Shown here: piece by piece, positions 1-6,622 of the stretch
Layout of the letters: every line of letters starts with the position of its first letter
How positions within the stretch are numbered: the first letter of the stretch is position 1
NCBI GenBank assembly: GCA_025355225.1
Contig: JANYAB010000268.1
Location: forward strand, 1-7,587
Reading direction: 5' to 3'
Source: Bacteroidota bacterium
Lineage (GTDB): Bacteria > Bacteroidota > Bacteroidia > Sphingobacteriales > Sphingobacteriaceae
Length of the DNA: 7,587 nt
Translations under genes and position numbers: made by a program
The notes under the pieces: model-generated
Seen by the model: the letters and a program-made list of their open reading frames with translations, nothing else
What the model was told of the DNA's origin: nothing
The model's database searches: none

Positions 1-359
1 CATTCGCCATCCATCGCTATAAGCAAAGGGACTTTAACCAGTTTTTGATAAGTGTTGGTCAGGTTTAACTGCCTCACAGGGCCGCCCTGGAAAAATACCA
101 AACCGCCAATTTGCTCGTCCTTTAGCACTTTGCCAACAGAATCTTCATAGGCCTGGCCCCTATCGGTATGTGCCCTTACAAAAAATAACTGCGCTATTTT
201 TTGCTTACGGCTTAGTTTTTTAAAAACAGAATCAACCCAATGGTTTTGACGGGTTAGTGATGCGATATAACCGGGTTTTTGCTGCGCAAAAGTGTTAAGG
301 CCTAAAATACTCAAAAAACATAATGAGGCATATTTAAGCCTCTTTTCAAATCCTCTCAT
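1..359 (-). CDS. Exported GH3-family glycoside hydrolase (NagZ-like beta-N-acetylhexosaminidase type), N-terminal part
   Basis: This gene enters from the left edge; only its first 119 codons are present and the frame is open to the edge. The ATG at 359 opens a typical signal peptide: a basic start (MRGFEKRLK), a hydrophobic core, and likely cleavage after Ala25 (NTFA|QQ). The mature part begins the GH3 N-terminal barrel: WVDSVFKKLSRKQKIAQLF (about 41-59), IGGLVFFQGG (84-93) and PLLIAMDGE (111-119), where the family usually has a strand ending in D-x-E. Known of the family: bacterial GH3 enzymes of this type remove beta-linked N-acetylglucosamine or glucose. Bacteroidota versions are often about 1000 residues long with a C-terminal beta-lactamase-like serine hydrolase domain; whether that domain is present lies outside the window. 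The catalytic residues are also off the edge. Role in muropeptide or glycan turnover in the periplasm is inferred. There is no clear ribosome binding site before the ATG, which is usual for the phylum. Confidence 0.85.
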   Translation of the reverse strand, partial: MRGFEKRLKYASLCFLSILGLNTFAQQKPGYIASLTRQNHWVDSVFKKLSRKQKIAQLFFVRAHTDRGQAYEDSVGKVLKDEQIGGLVFFQGGPVRQLNLTNTYQKLVKVPLLIAMDGE

Positions 360-543
360 GTAGGTTCAAATGTAATTAATTAGAGGTTGTTTATTAGGTT
401 AAAAAGGCTATATAAATTAAAAATTGCAAGGATTTTACCCACGTTTATAACCCTGAATTAAAAAAATTTCAACAAACAACTAAACCTATGTGTTAAGTTA
501 TACTCTAAAAGGCATATCATTTAAACTATAAAAACTTATTGTA
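360..543. other. Divergent intergenic region, AT-rich
   Basis: These 184 bases separate the GH3 gene (minus) from the barrel-protein gene (plus) and should hold both promoters. Apart from the TACATTTG box on the minus strand, I find no exact TAnnTTTG box facing the plus-strand gene. I also see no stable hairpin, direct repeat or small reading frame worth calling. The bases just before the plus-strand ATG are A/T-rich with no Shine-Dalgarno sequence. Confidence 0.6.
367..374 (-). promoter_or_regulatory. Candidate -7 box for the GH3 gene
   Basis: Read on the minus strand, this is TACATTTG, an exact match to the Bacteroidota -7 consensus TAnnTTTG. It sits only 7 nt before the ATG at 359, so the transcript would be nearly leaderless. 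I see no TTG-type -33 element at the usual spacing. In AT-rich DNA such a match can occur by chance, so this is weak evidence. Confidence 0.25.
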
Positions 544-1209
544 ATGAAAAAAATTCTCTTTGCAGCTATATGCCTGCTGATTGCAGGCTCGGTAAGCGCT
601 CAAACTTATTATTACGGCCCGCGCCGGGTCCATCGTCGGCCGGTTAAACGTCAAACTGATGATTTTTACACCCCCCGTGTTGGTATCGAAGGTGGTTTAA
701 GCATTGCCAACACGGTTTCTTCCTATAACCAGAATTATAGCACCAATACGATATTGGGCTTTAACGCGGGTATAGTTGCTGAAATTCCACTGATCTACCC
801 GTTGTCTTTCCAGCCTGAAGTATTGTTTTCTCAAAAAGGTTACGAAGCCAATACTATCGACGGAACCTTTACCCAGCGCAACAATTATATCGATGTCCCT
901 TTGCTGGCCAAATTCCGCCTGGTGCGCGGGTTCAATTTCCTGGTAGGCCCCCAGTTAAATTTCCCGGTATCAAGCACCAATACTTTTAACAATGGCTTTA
1001 ATGTGTCTTCAGAAACTTCTTATACCGATAACAGTAATAAAAGCTATGTAGCCGGTGTGGTTGGTTTTAGTATTGACCTTAACCCCAATGTTGATATTCA
1101 TGCGCGTTATATTATCGACCTGCAATCAAACACCCAGGATGCTAACTCTCCAATTCCGGACTACCGCAACCAGGTTTGGCAATTTGGTTTAGGCATTAAG
1201 TTCCAGTAA
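544..1209 (+). CDS. Outer-membrane beta-barrel protein (PorT-like porin family)
   Basis: This 221-residue protein starts with a clear signal peptide (MKKILFAAICLLIAGSVSA|Q, cleavage after Ala19). A short Tyr/Arg-rich stretch follows (about 21-37: YYYGPRRVHRRPVKR). From about residue 45 the sequence has the alternating pattern of a small barrel: RVGIEGGLSIAN, a GFNAGIVAEIP strand (73-83), SFQPEVLFSQKGYE (88-101), NYIDVPLLAKFRL (114-126), FLVGPQLNFPV (132-142), YVAGVVGFSIDL (168-179), VDIHARYIIDL (183-193) and a final WQFGLGIKFQ ending in an aromatic-Gln pair. The QPEVLFSQKG / YIDVPLLAK pair is characteristic of the outer-membrane beta-barrel family PF13568 (PorT-like) of Bacteroidota. Members sit in the outer membrane; most have no proven substrate. 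It is a single-gene unit: divergent from the GH3 gene and closed by the terminator at 1224-1254. The specific function is unknown. Confidence 0.85.
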   Translation: MKKILFAAICLLIAGSVSAQTYYYGPRRVHRRPVKRQTDDFYTPRVGIEGGLSIANTVSSYNQNYSTNTILGFNAGIVAEIPLIYPLSFQPEVLFSQKGYEANTIDGTFTQRNNYIDVPLLAKFRLVRGFNFLVGPQLNFPVSSTNTFNNGFNVSSETSYTDNSNKSYVAGVVGFSIDLNPNVDIHARYIIDLQSNTQDANSPIPDYRNQVWQFGLGIKFQ

Positions 1210-1223
1210 AGTATTATTAAGGC

Positions 1224-1254
1224 GGCTGACTCATGATAGTTGAGTCAGCCTTTT
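1224..1254 (+). terminator. Rho-independent terminator of the barrel-protein gene
   Basis: A perfect 10-bp stem (GGCTGACTCA at 1224-1233 with TGAGTCAGCC at 1241-1250) encloses a 7-nt loop and is followed by TTTT. It begins 14 nt after the stop codon of the plus-strand gene. It lies between two convergent genes, so it may also slow transcription coming from the GT2 gene. The T-tract on the minus side is poor (CCTTAATAAT), so the plus strand is the main direction. Confidence 0.85.
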
Positions 1255-1264
1255 ACGACCCGGT

Positions 1265-2257
1265 TTAAGTATCTATGTTAATAGATTTGATAATTTTCCT
1301 TTCGTTAATCTTAACGTATTTGTACCAAAGGTTTTTGGTTTTCAATCCCCAGGCCATCCTGATAATGCGGCGCAGTTTTTCAGCTTTGCTCAATTTATGG
1401 ATATAGAATAACAGGCCGATATTTTTGAGCATAAAACGCGCAAGAGGAAATGCGGTATAGGAGTTTATGCGATTGATATATAATTCATAAAATGCTCTTA
1501 CAAAACCTGGGTTTTTATTCTCCGAATAATTTACACATTGCGTTAGCCATTTAATATCACGCGTTATCAATTCGGCCGACGACATTTGCCGGTACTTATC
1601 TTCGCTTTTAATCCAAAGCAGATCAGTGTCACTGGTTTCATGCTGACGGTATTTGACCAGGCAAGTCGGAATATATTCAATAGCGCCATGATTGGCAGCG
1701 ACATAGGCTATCCACCAATCATGATAAAGATCTTTATTTAGTGGCAAAACATACTTAATAAGTTCCTTCTTAAGAAGTATTGAATGGCCTGAAACACAAT
1801 TTGACAACAAAAAAACCTCTGGTTGATCACCCCTATAAAAATTAAACAGATCGGACATCTTTTTATTCAAACCAACGCCGTCTTCACGAATAAACTCTGA
1901 ATCGTGGTATATCAGTATATTATTCCCTATTGCGTTAACTTGTAGCTCGATCTTTTCGGGAAGCCACAAATCATCCTGATCACATAATGCGATGAGATCG
2001 CCATTGCAATAACTCAGTGCCCGCTCAAAATTTCCGACAAAACCTAAATTATGTTTGTTTTTATAGAGATGGATATTTTTATTGTGTTCTGAATATTCAG
2101 CAAGGATACTATACGTGGCGTCGGTAGAGCAGTCATCAACAATAATTATTTCAATATTTTTATAGGTTTGCTCTAAAACGCTATCTAAAAGCGGCTGTAA
2201 ATATTTGGCGCCATTATAAGTACATAAAGCTATTGAAACTAAAGGGTCTCCGGCCAT
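1265..2257 (-). CDS. Glycosyltransferase family 2 (GT-A fold)
   Basis: This 330-residue cytoplasmic enzyme has the GT2 hallmarks in order. It opens with the nucleotide-sugar strand VSIALCTYNGAKYL (7-20), then IIIVDDCSTD (37-46) with the UDP/dTDP-binding Asp pair, NLGFVGNFERAL (70-81) and the metal-binding LCDQDDLW (91-98, DxD = D93-Q-D95). Further on are HDWW (179-182), near the usual position of the acceptor-side acidic residue, and YRQH (203-206). This pattern matches the subgroup often annotated as rhamnosyl- or galactosyltransferases of O-antigen and capsule pathways. The sugar and acceptor cannot be read from sequence. The C-terminal 100 residues are basic and partly amphipathic (R/K-rich 290-324), which suggests membrane-surface binding. 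It is the last gene of the ABC-DUF5672-GT2 run, 57 nt after DUF5672, with no terminator or promoter box seen in the gap. The ATG fits well, since the first strand begins at residue 7. Confidence 0.9.
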   Translation of the reverse strand: MAGDPLVSIALCTYNGAKYLQPLLDSVLEQTYKNIEIIIVDDCSTDATYSILAEYSEHNKNIHLYKNKHNLGFVGNFERALSYCNGDLIALCDQDDLWLPEKIELQVNAIGNNILIYHDSEFIREDGVGLNKKMSDLFNFYRGDQPEVFLLSNCVSGHSILLKKELIKYVLPLNKDLYHDWWIAYVAANHGAIEYIPTCLVKYRQHETSDTDLLWIKSEDKYRQMSSAELITRDIKWLTQCVNYSENKNPGFVRAFYELYINRINSYTAFPLARFMLKNIGLLFYIHKLSKAEKLRRIIRMAWGLKTKNLWYKYVKINERKIIKSINIDT

Positions 2258-2314
2258 TAGATAATATATTTTTTAACTTTCAATATAATAAGCGATAAAA
2301 GCGCCCCAATATTG

Positions 2315-3124
2315 TTAAATAGAGTAACCATATTGTTCGAAAAATGGACGCCAGAAATCAAGGTACTTATTCCACGCATGACAACCAAAAGGAAGGTTTT
2401 GACGGTTAATTTTATAAGCGCATTCTGGTTCGAGTTCAAAAGAAAATTTCAACCCCTCTTTGTAACCGGGGATATTTAATAATTTTCTTTTCCGGTTAAC
2501 TTCAATACTCCAAAAGGCATCTTCGTTAAAATGATGTTCATCACGGTCTATATACATCTGTATTTGGTCCTGCATTTTTATGCATAGATCATGAAATTTC
2601 TTAACCCTTCTTAAAGAAAAGCCCCCGTTGCCAACTCTTTTATAAAATTGTTTGGGGTCGGGGAGCCCATTTTTTTTTATATTGAAACGCGTGTATAGAT
2701 AATATTGCGGCCCGGATTTTAAGGCTTTAAAAATACTGGTGAAATCTTCTTTCCGAAGCCAGGGGGCCCCTATATAATCAATATCCTGGTTGCACCAATA
2801 ATCAAGATCATCCCTGAATACAAACGCATCCAATTGATAAATTAAAATATATTCATAGTCCATAAACCTTCCGTAAAACTCCTCAGAAAGCATTAAGCGA
2901 TTATATCCCTGGATATTGCTGAAGTAATCATCGTTAAAGCATACCACATCGGTTAGCGAAAGCATGGATGTTTTCTGTGGTAAAGTAAGGCTGTGAGGCT
3001 TTATAATTACTTTATGATGATTGGATAGTATTTTGTTGCATTGCTGTAAAGCTACATGTTCAAATGCTGATAGCTTCTCTTGGTAAACAGGTATAACAAC
3101 CGCAACTTTTTTATGATCATTCAT
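2315..3124 (-). CDS. DUF5672 family protein, putative glycosyltransferase
   Basis: This 269-residue protein has no signal peptide or membrane segment. It matches the DUF5672 pattern: VAVVIPVYQEKL at the start (7-18), FNDDYFSNIQGYNRLMLS (63-80), EYILIYQLDAFVFRDDLDYW (91-110), DYIGAPWL (116-123), VGNGGFSLRR (164-173), NEDAFWS (200-206) and PFGCHAW (245-251). The LDAFVF segment resembles the metal-binding Asp region of GT-A enzymes, and GNGGFSLR followed by NED-x-x-W resembles the acceptor-binding and catalytic region of several GT-A families. Known: DUF5672 members commonly occur among glycan-synthesis genes, and biochemical roles are largely unassigned. Inferred: a cytoplasmic sugar transfer step. 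Its start lies 5 nt after the stop of the ABC gene, so the two are almost surely co-transcribed and perhaps translationally coupled. The product ends with the aromatic-rich stretch WRPFFEQYGYSI. Confidence 0.85.
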   Translation of the reverse strand: MNDHKKVAVVIPVYQEKLSAFEHVALQQCNKILSNHHKVIIKPHSLTLPQKTSMLSLTDVVCFNDDYFSNIQGYNRLMLSEEFYGRFMDYEYILIYQLDAFVFRDDLDYWCNQDIDYIGAPWLRKEDFTSIFKALKSGPQYYLYTRFNIKKNGLPDPKQFYKRVGNGGFSLRRVKKFHDLCIKMQDQIQMYIDRDEHHFNEDAFWSIEVNRKRKLLNIPGYKEGLKFSFELEPECAYKINRQNLPFGCHAWNKYLDFWRPFFEQYGYSI

Positions 3125-3129
3125 CCCAA

Positions 3130-4962
3130 TCAGGCACTAAATGTTTGCATATCGATCAGCTTCCTGTATAACCCGTTATGATTGATCAATTCCAGGTGAT
3201 TGCCCTTTTCAACAATTTTGCCACTTTCTAATACGATGATCAGATCGGCATTTTGAATGGTGCTTAAACGATGTGCAATGATCAACGATGTGCGGTTTTT
3301 CATCAGGTTGTTTAAAGCGTCCTGTACAAGTTTCTCTGATTCTGTATCCAACGCCGATGTGGCTTCATCCAACAGCATTATAGGAGGATTATTTAAAACA
3401 GCCCTTGCAATACATATCCGCTGGCGTTGCCCACCGGAAAGCTTTGTACCGCGGTCGCCTATATTGGTTTCGTATCCTTCTTCGGTTTCCACAATAAAAT
3501 TATGCGCGTTAGCAATGCGCGCAGCATTTTCTACCTGTTCTTTAGTAGCATCAGTTTTGCCGAAGGCGATATTATTAAATATGGTATCATTAAACAGGAT
3601 GGATTCCTGGTTTACAATTCCCATCAGCGCTCTCAATGAGTCGACAGTAAGCGCCTGTATATTTTTGCCGTCGACCAGTATTTCACCAGATTGCGGCTCC
3701 ATAAACCGCGGGATCAAATCCATTAAAGTCGATTTACCGCCACCCGAAGGGCCGACAAGCGCGATGGTTTTACCCTTAGGTATCTTTAAATTGACCTCTG
3801 ATAAAACTTCTTTTTCCTGGTAAGCGAACGAAACCTGCTTAAACTCGATGCTCTCATTGAATCCGCTAATGGCAACCGCATTCGGGGAGTCGACAATCAA
3901 AGGCTTTTCATCAATCAATGCCAGCACCCGTTCTCCCGCTGCAATACCTGAATGTATGGTGCTGAATGAATCGGAGATCGCTTTTGCCGGCCGGGTTACC
4001 TGCGAAAATATCGCTATATAAGTAATAAAATCTGGAGCTGATAATGGTGATCGGTTATTCAAAACAAGGTAACCGCCATATAACACAATACAGGCAACCA
4101 TGGTAACGCCAAAAAACTCCGAAACCGGGGAAGCCATTTGCTGCCGCCTGGCCATTGATCGAACAATTTTTGAATAACTCTGGTTTTCGCTGCTAAATCG
4201 TTTCTTTATGAAATCTGTCGCATTAAAAGCCTTAATGATCTTAATTCCGGATAAAGCCTCGTCAAGGTAACTGATCATGTTTCCATACGACTGTTGAGAG
4301 GCTACTGCCTGCGCCTTTAATCGTTTCACAATGCGCGATATAATAAAAGCAGAAACAGGCACAACCAGCAATGAGTAAAATGTAAGTTTTGCTGATATGG
4401 AAAATAGCAAAACCATGTAAAATATAAGTGTTAGCGGTTCTTTGAAAACTACCTGCAATGTTCCGGTTACCGTAAATTGAACAACTTGTACATCCGATGC
4501 AATTTTTGAAATAATATCACCTTTACGCTCATTGCTAAAAAATCCCAGGTGCAGGTTCATTACGCTGTCAAATACCTTATTGCGCAGGTTTCTTAAGGTA
4601 TGCACGCGCATGTCTTCCATAACACGTTGTGAATAGTACCTGAAAACATTGCCTAAGAAAACCGATATAACAATAGTTGCGCATACAAATTTTAAAGCGC
4701 CCCAACTTCCGTAGCTGATGATCATGTAATCCACGTAGTACTTAAACGCAGCCATTAAGTGTAAAATTGAAGGCCGGACACCCAATGATGCTATGGTAGT
4801 ATGTCCGATGTTTTTGCCAAAAAAAAGCGTTTGCAGCAAAGGTGCTAATAAAGCAAGGTTAAGTGTGCTGAATACTACAGCGAATATAGTAGTGATAACG
4901 TAGGGTATGGCAAATTTTTCAATTGGTTTGGCGAATGAGAGTAGCCTGAAATAAGTCTTCAT
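3130..4962 (-). CDS. ABC exporter, fused permease and ATPase (MsbA-like)
   Basis: A full half-transporter of 610 residues that would work as a homodimer in the inner membrane. The transmembrane domain spans about 1-340, with helices near 18-41, 85-110, 170-185, 188-210, 280-302 and 309-330. The ATPase domain spans about 370-610: A-loop Tyr381, Walker A GPSGGGKST (404-412), Q-loop Gln452 (NQES), signature LSGGQ (508-512), Walker B IMLLDEA (528-534) with catalytic Glu533, D-loop SALD and switch His564 (AHRLST). All motifs are intact. Known: this class (MsbA and relatives) flips lipid A or other lipid-linked glycans, and drug exporters look similar. The two glycosyltransferase-like genes directly downstream (gap of 5 nt) favour a glycolipid or LPS substrate, but the gene is not called msbA because substrate cannot be read. 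The frame also allows TTG at 4965 one codon earlier; I chose the ATG at 4962 (MKTYFRLLS). The loop between helices 1 and 2 is rather long (about 42-84). Confidence 0.92.
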   Translation of the reverse strand: MKTYFRLLSFAKPIEKFAIPYVITTIFAVVFSTLNLALLAPLLQTLFFGKNIGHTTIASLGVRPSILHLMAAFKYYVDYMIISYGSWGALKFVCATIVISVFLGNVFRYYSQRVMEDMRVHTLRNLRNKVFDSVMNLHLGFFSNERKGDIISKIASDVQVVQFTVTGTLQVVFKEPLTLIFYMVLLFSISAKLTFYSLLVVPVSAFIISRIVKRLKAQAVASQQSYGNMISYLDEALSGIKIIKAFNATDFIKKRFSSENQSYSKIVRSMARRQQMASPVSEFFGVTMVACIVLYGGYLVLNNRSPLSAPDFITYIAIFSQVTRPAKAISDSFSTIHSGIAAGERVLALIDEKPLIVDSPNAVAISGFNESIEFKQVSFAYQEKEVLSEVNLKIPKGKTIALVGPSGGGKSTLMDLIPRFMEPQSGEILVDGKNIQALTVDSLRALMGIVNQESILFNDTIFNNIAFGKTDATKEQVENAARIANAHNFIVETEEGYETNIGDRGTKLSGGQRQRICIARAVLNNPPIMLLDEATSALDTESEKLVQDALNNLMKNRTSLIIAHRLSTIQNADLIIVLESGKIVEKGNHLELINHNGLYRKLIDMQTFSA

Positions 4963-5144
4963 CAAAAAATATAAAAATAAAATGCAAATCTAACAGTAAT
5001 TATCATGTTCTGCATGAAACGCAAATTTTGATCCATGATCTTACTTATTGATGATGATCGCTTCCTGCTCTTAAAAATGGAAAGTTCCCGCCAGGTACAA
5101 AGCATGACAGGAAATTTATATTCAGGCTGGATCAAGCCGGGGAA
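4963..5144. other. Intergenic region between GH53 and the ABC operon
   Basis: Both flanking genes are on the minus strand, so these 182 bases hold the 3' flank of GH53 and the promoter of the ABC operon. No strong terminator is visible after GH53. The best inverted repeat there is GGCT-6-AGCC (5125-5138), with only 4 bp and no T-run. A 49-codon plus-strand frame (5035-5181) starts here and is treated as a finding, not as a gene. Confidence 0.5.
4985..4992 (-). promoter_or_regulatory. Candidate -7 box for the ABC-DUF5672-GT2 operon
   Basis: On the minus strand this reads TAGATTTG, an exact TAnnTTTG match, 22 nt before the ATG at 4962. That would give a leader of about 15-18 nt, AT-rich as is normal in the phylum. 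No TTG/TTTG -33 element lies at the usual distance. A small inverted repeat (TCATG-5-CATGA, 5003-5017) lies just upstream, roughly where a -33 element would be. It is too short to call an operator. Confidence 0.4.
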
Positions 5145-6572
5145 CTATTGGATATTATATTTTTTAGCTATTTCGGGGTAGGCATTCATGTATTCATTTG
5201 ACTTACCACTGCGGTCGAAAATTCCCTCCCAACTGCTTATCGGCTCCCAGATGAAGGATCCCACAGCTTTATTATCGGGTACATTAAAGGAAATATCGTT
5301 CACTTCGCGCTTCAGTTGAGAATATTCGGCCACCATAACCTGCTGGGGATACCGGCTGGCCAGATCGGCCATGTTGCTTTTCAGATCGGCTAATGTGCCA
5401 TGCCATTTTGGATAATACGACAATCCAATAACATCAAAAGGAACCTTGCGGGCAGCCATATTATCCAGGAAGAAGCGTGCTTCGGCATTTTGGCCACCAA
5501 GGGCAATATGAAGCATGATAGTGGTTGACGGGCTAACAGCCTTTACTCCGGTAACACCTGCGTAAATCAATTGCGCCAGGCTATCGAGGTTATTAATGGC
5601 ACCCTCGGGCCATACCATTCCATGATTTATTTCATTGCCAATTTGCACCATATCAGGCGTGGTGCCCTGGGCCTTTAATTCCTCCATTACATTTACAGTA
5701 TAGTCGTGTAATGATTTTTTAAGCGCGGTGAAATCCTCCCCAACCCAGGCGGCCGGCTTATTTTGCTGCTGCGGATCAGCCCAGTAATCGCTATAGTGAA
5801 AATCGAGCAAAAACTTCATGCCGGCAGCTTTTATGCGCTTTGCCATTTGCTTGGTATGCTCCAGGTCGCAAAAGCCTTTATTAGGCGAATACCCTTTAGG
5901 GTTAGCGGGCGCGTTAAAGATGCGCAGGCGGATATAATTAAATCCGTGATCTTTCATTATTTGGATCGCATCCCCTGGATTTCCATTATCAGAAAATTTC
6001 ATCCCCCTGTTTTCAAGTTCAGGCAAAAAGGATATGTCGGCGCCCAATATCTTATCCTTTACTTTTTTCGGGGTATACTTAGCAGTAGTCACCGGGTGGG
6101 GTTTCCCAGGTTGCACAGTATGTATCTCTGTAGAGCCTGTGAAAAGACTATCCGCTTTGGCCTGAAATTTTACGTGCCCTTTGGTTCTTCCTGCAACTAA
6201 TGTAACCCATAGTAAACCATTGTTGAAATGCGCCTGTGCGGCTGTATCGGTAATTTTTGCATCGGCATCGGTCTTATTTACATCCTGGATACGGGCAATA
6301 CGCGCGTCACCCTGTAAAGAAAATTTAACGGGGTTTGTTGTACTCATTTCTGTACCTACGCCATCAATTACAACTACTTTTATCGATACTTCATCCCTGC
6401 CATTTGCCAGCATGGTAGTTTTGTAAGGCGTCACTTGTATTTCAGAAGGTTTGCCAGCAACCCCACGCCTGCGCCCTTGCGCGTTTGCTATTGAAGCAAT
6501 GAGTATTAACAATAGTATTGTAAACAGGAGGCTTTGCAACCGGAATATCGATTTTGAAAAATTATTTGCCAT
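5145..6572 (-). CDS. Exported GH53 glycoside hydrolase (endo-beta-1,4-galactanase family) with N-terminal Ig-like domain
   Basis: This 475-residue protein has a long signal peptide with hydrophobic core at about 13-28 and likely cleavage after Ala31 (ANA|QG), then a basic RRR linker. Residues about 43-155 look like an all-beta Ig/invasin-type module (MLANGRDEVSIKVVVIDGVG, then NPVKFSLQGDARI), similar to domains attached to GH2 beta-galactosidases. The GH53 barrel spans about 172-475: ILGADISFLPELE (175-187), NYIRLRIFN (212-220), LLDFHYSDYWADP (255-267), VQIGNEINHGMVWPEG (309-324) with acid/base Glu314, and VMVAEYSQ (412-419), where Glu416 is the expected nucleophile. Known: GH53 enzymes cut beta-1,4-galactan of pectin side chains and type I arabinogalactan. 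The nucleophile context AEYS and the C-terminal FIWEP differ from the more usual ET-[AG]-Y/W and YWEP, so the substrate may differ. No lipobox is seen, so periplasmic or secreted. Neighbours give no SusC/SusD pair. The stop is TAG; the next gene downstream is 182 nt away. Confidence 0.9.
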   Translation of the reverse strand: MANNFSKSIFRLQSLLFTILLLILIASIANAQGRRRGVAGKPSEIQVTPYKTTMLANGRDEVSIKVVVIDGVGTEMSTTNPVKFSLQGDARIARIQDVNKTDADAKITDTAAQAHFNNGLLWVTLVAGRTKGHVKFQAKADSLFTGSTEIHTVQPGKPHPVTTAKYTPKKVKDKILGADISFLPELENRGMKFSDNGNPGDAIQIMKDHGFNYIRLRIFNAPANPKGYSPNKGFCDLEHTKQMAKRIKAAGMKFLLDFHYSDYWADPQQQNKPAAWVGEDFTALKKSLHDYTVNVMEELKAQGTTPDMVQIGNEINHGMVWPEGAINNLDSLAQLIYAGVTGVKAVSPSTTIMLHIALGGQNAEARFFLDNMAARKVPFDVIGLSYYPKWHGTLADLKSNMADLASRYPQQVMVAEYSQLKREVNDISFNVPDNKAVGSFIWEPISSWEGIFDRSGKSNEYMNAYPEIAKKYNIQ

Positions 6573-6591
6573 GATTTTTTAATTGGTATTT

Positions 6592-6622
6592 TAAAGGTAA
6601 AATTAAATTGTACGATTGACAA
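6592..6622 (-). promoter_or_regulatory. Candidate promoter of the GH53 gene
   Basis: On the minus strand a TTG (6622-6620) is followed after 20 nt by TACCTTTA (6599-6592). This is one base off the Bacteroidota -7 consensus TAnnTTTG, and the spacing fits the -33/-7 pair of this phylum. The -7-like box ends 19 nt before the ATG at 6572, giving a leader of about 12-15 nt. It falls in the 72-nt gap between permease and GH53, which suggests GH53 can be transcribed on its own, although read-through from the permease is possible. Confidence 0.4.

Noticed and set aside
2258..2314. Possible separate promoter or terminator between DUF5672 and GT2
   Set aside because: The 57 nt are AT-rich but show no TAnnTTTG box and no hairpin with a T-run; simple co-transcription fits better.
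2257..2439. Minus-strand 60-codon frame whose stop overlaps the GT2 start (TAATG)
   Set aside because: Most of it lies inside the 3' end of the DUF5672 gene in another frame, and its hydrophobic composition is what that shifted frame gives in AT-rich DNA. The TAATG overlap is suggestive of coupling, but there is no family resemblance.
3427..3639. Plus-strand 70-codon frame
   Set aside because: Antisense shadow of the ABC ATPase domain, overlapping a second shadow frame.
3257..3823. Plus-strand 188-codon frame
   Set aside because: It lies wholly antisense to the ATPase domain of the ABC exporter, whose motifs are all intact in the minus frame. The plus translation has no recognisable domain.
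5125..5138. GGCT-6-AGCC hairpin after the GH53 stop as a terminator
   Set aside because: Only 4 bp of stem and no T-run on the minus strand; too weak to call.
5763..6200. Plus-strand 145-codon frame
   Set aside because: Antisense to the conserved GH53 barrel; no signal or family pattern in its translation.
6181..6426. Plus-strand 81-codon frame
   Set aside because: Antisense to the Ig-like part of the GH53 gene; no support.
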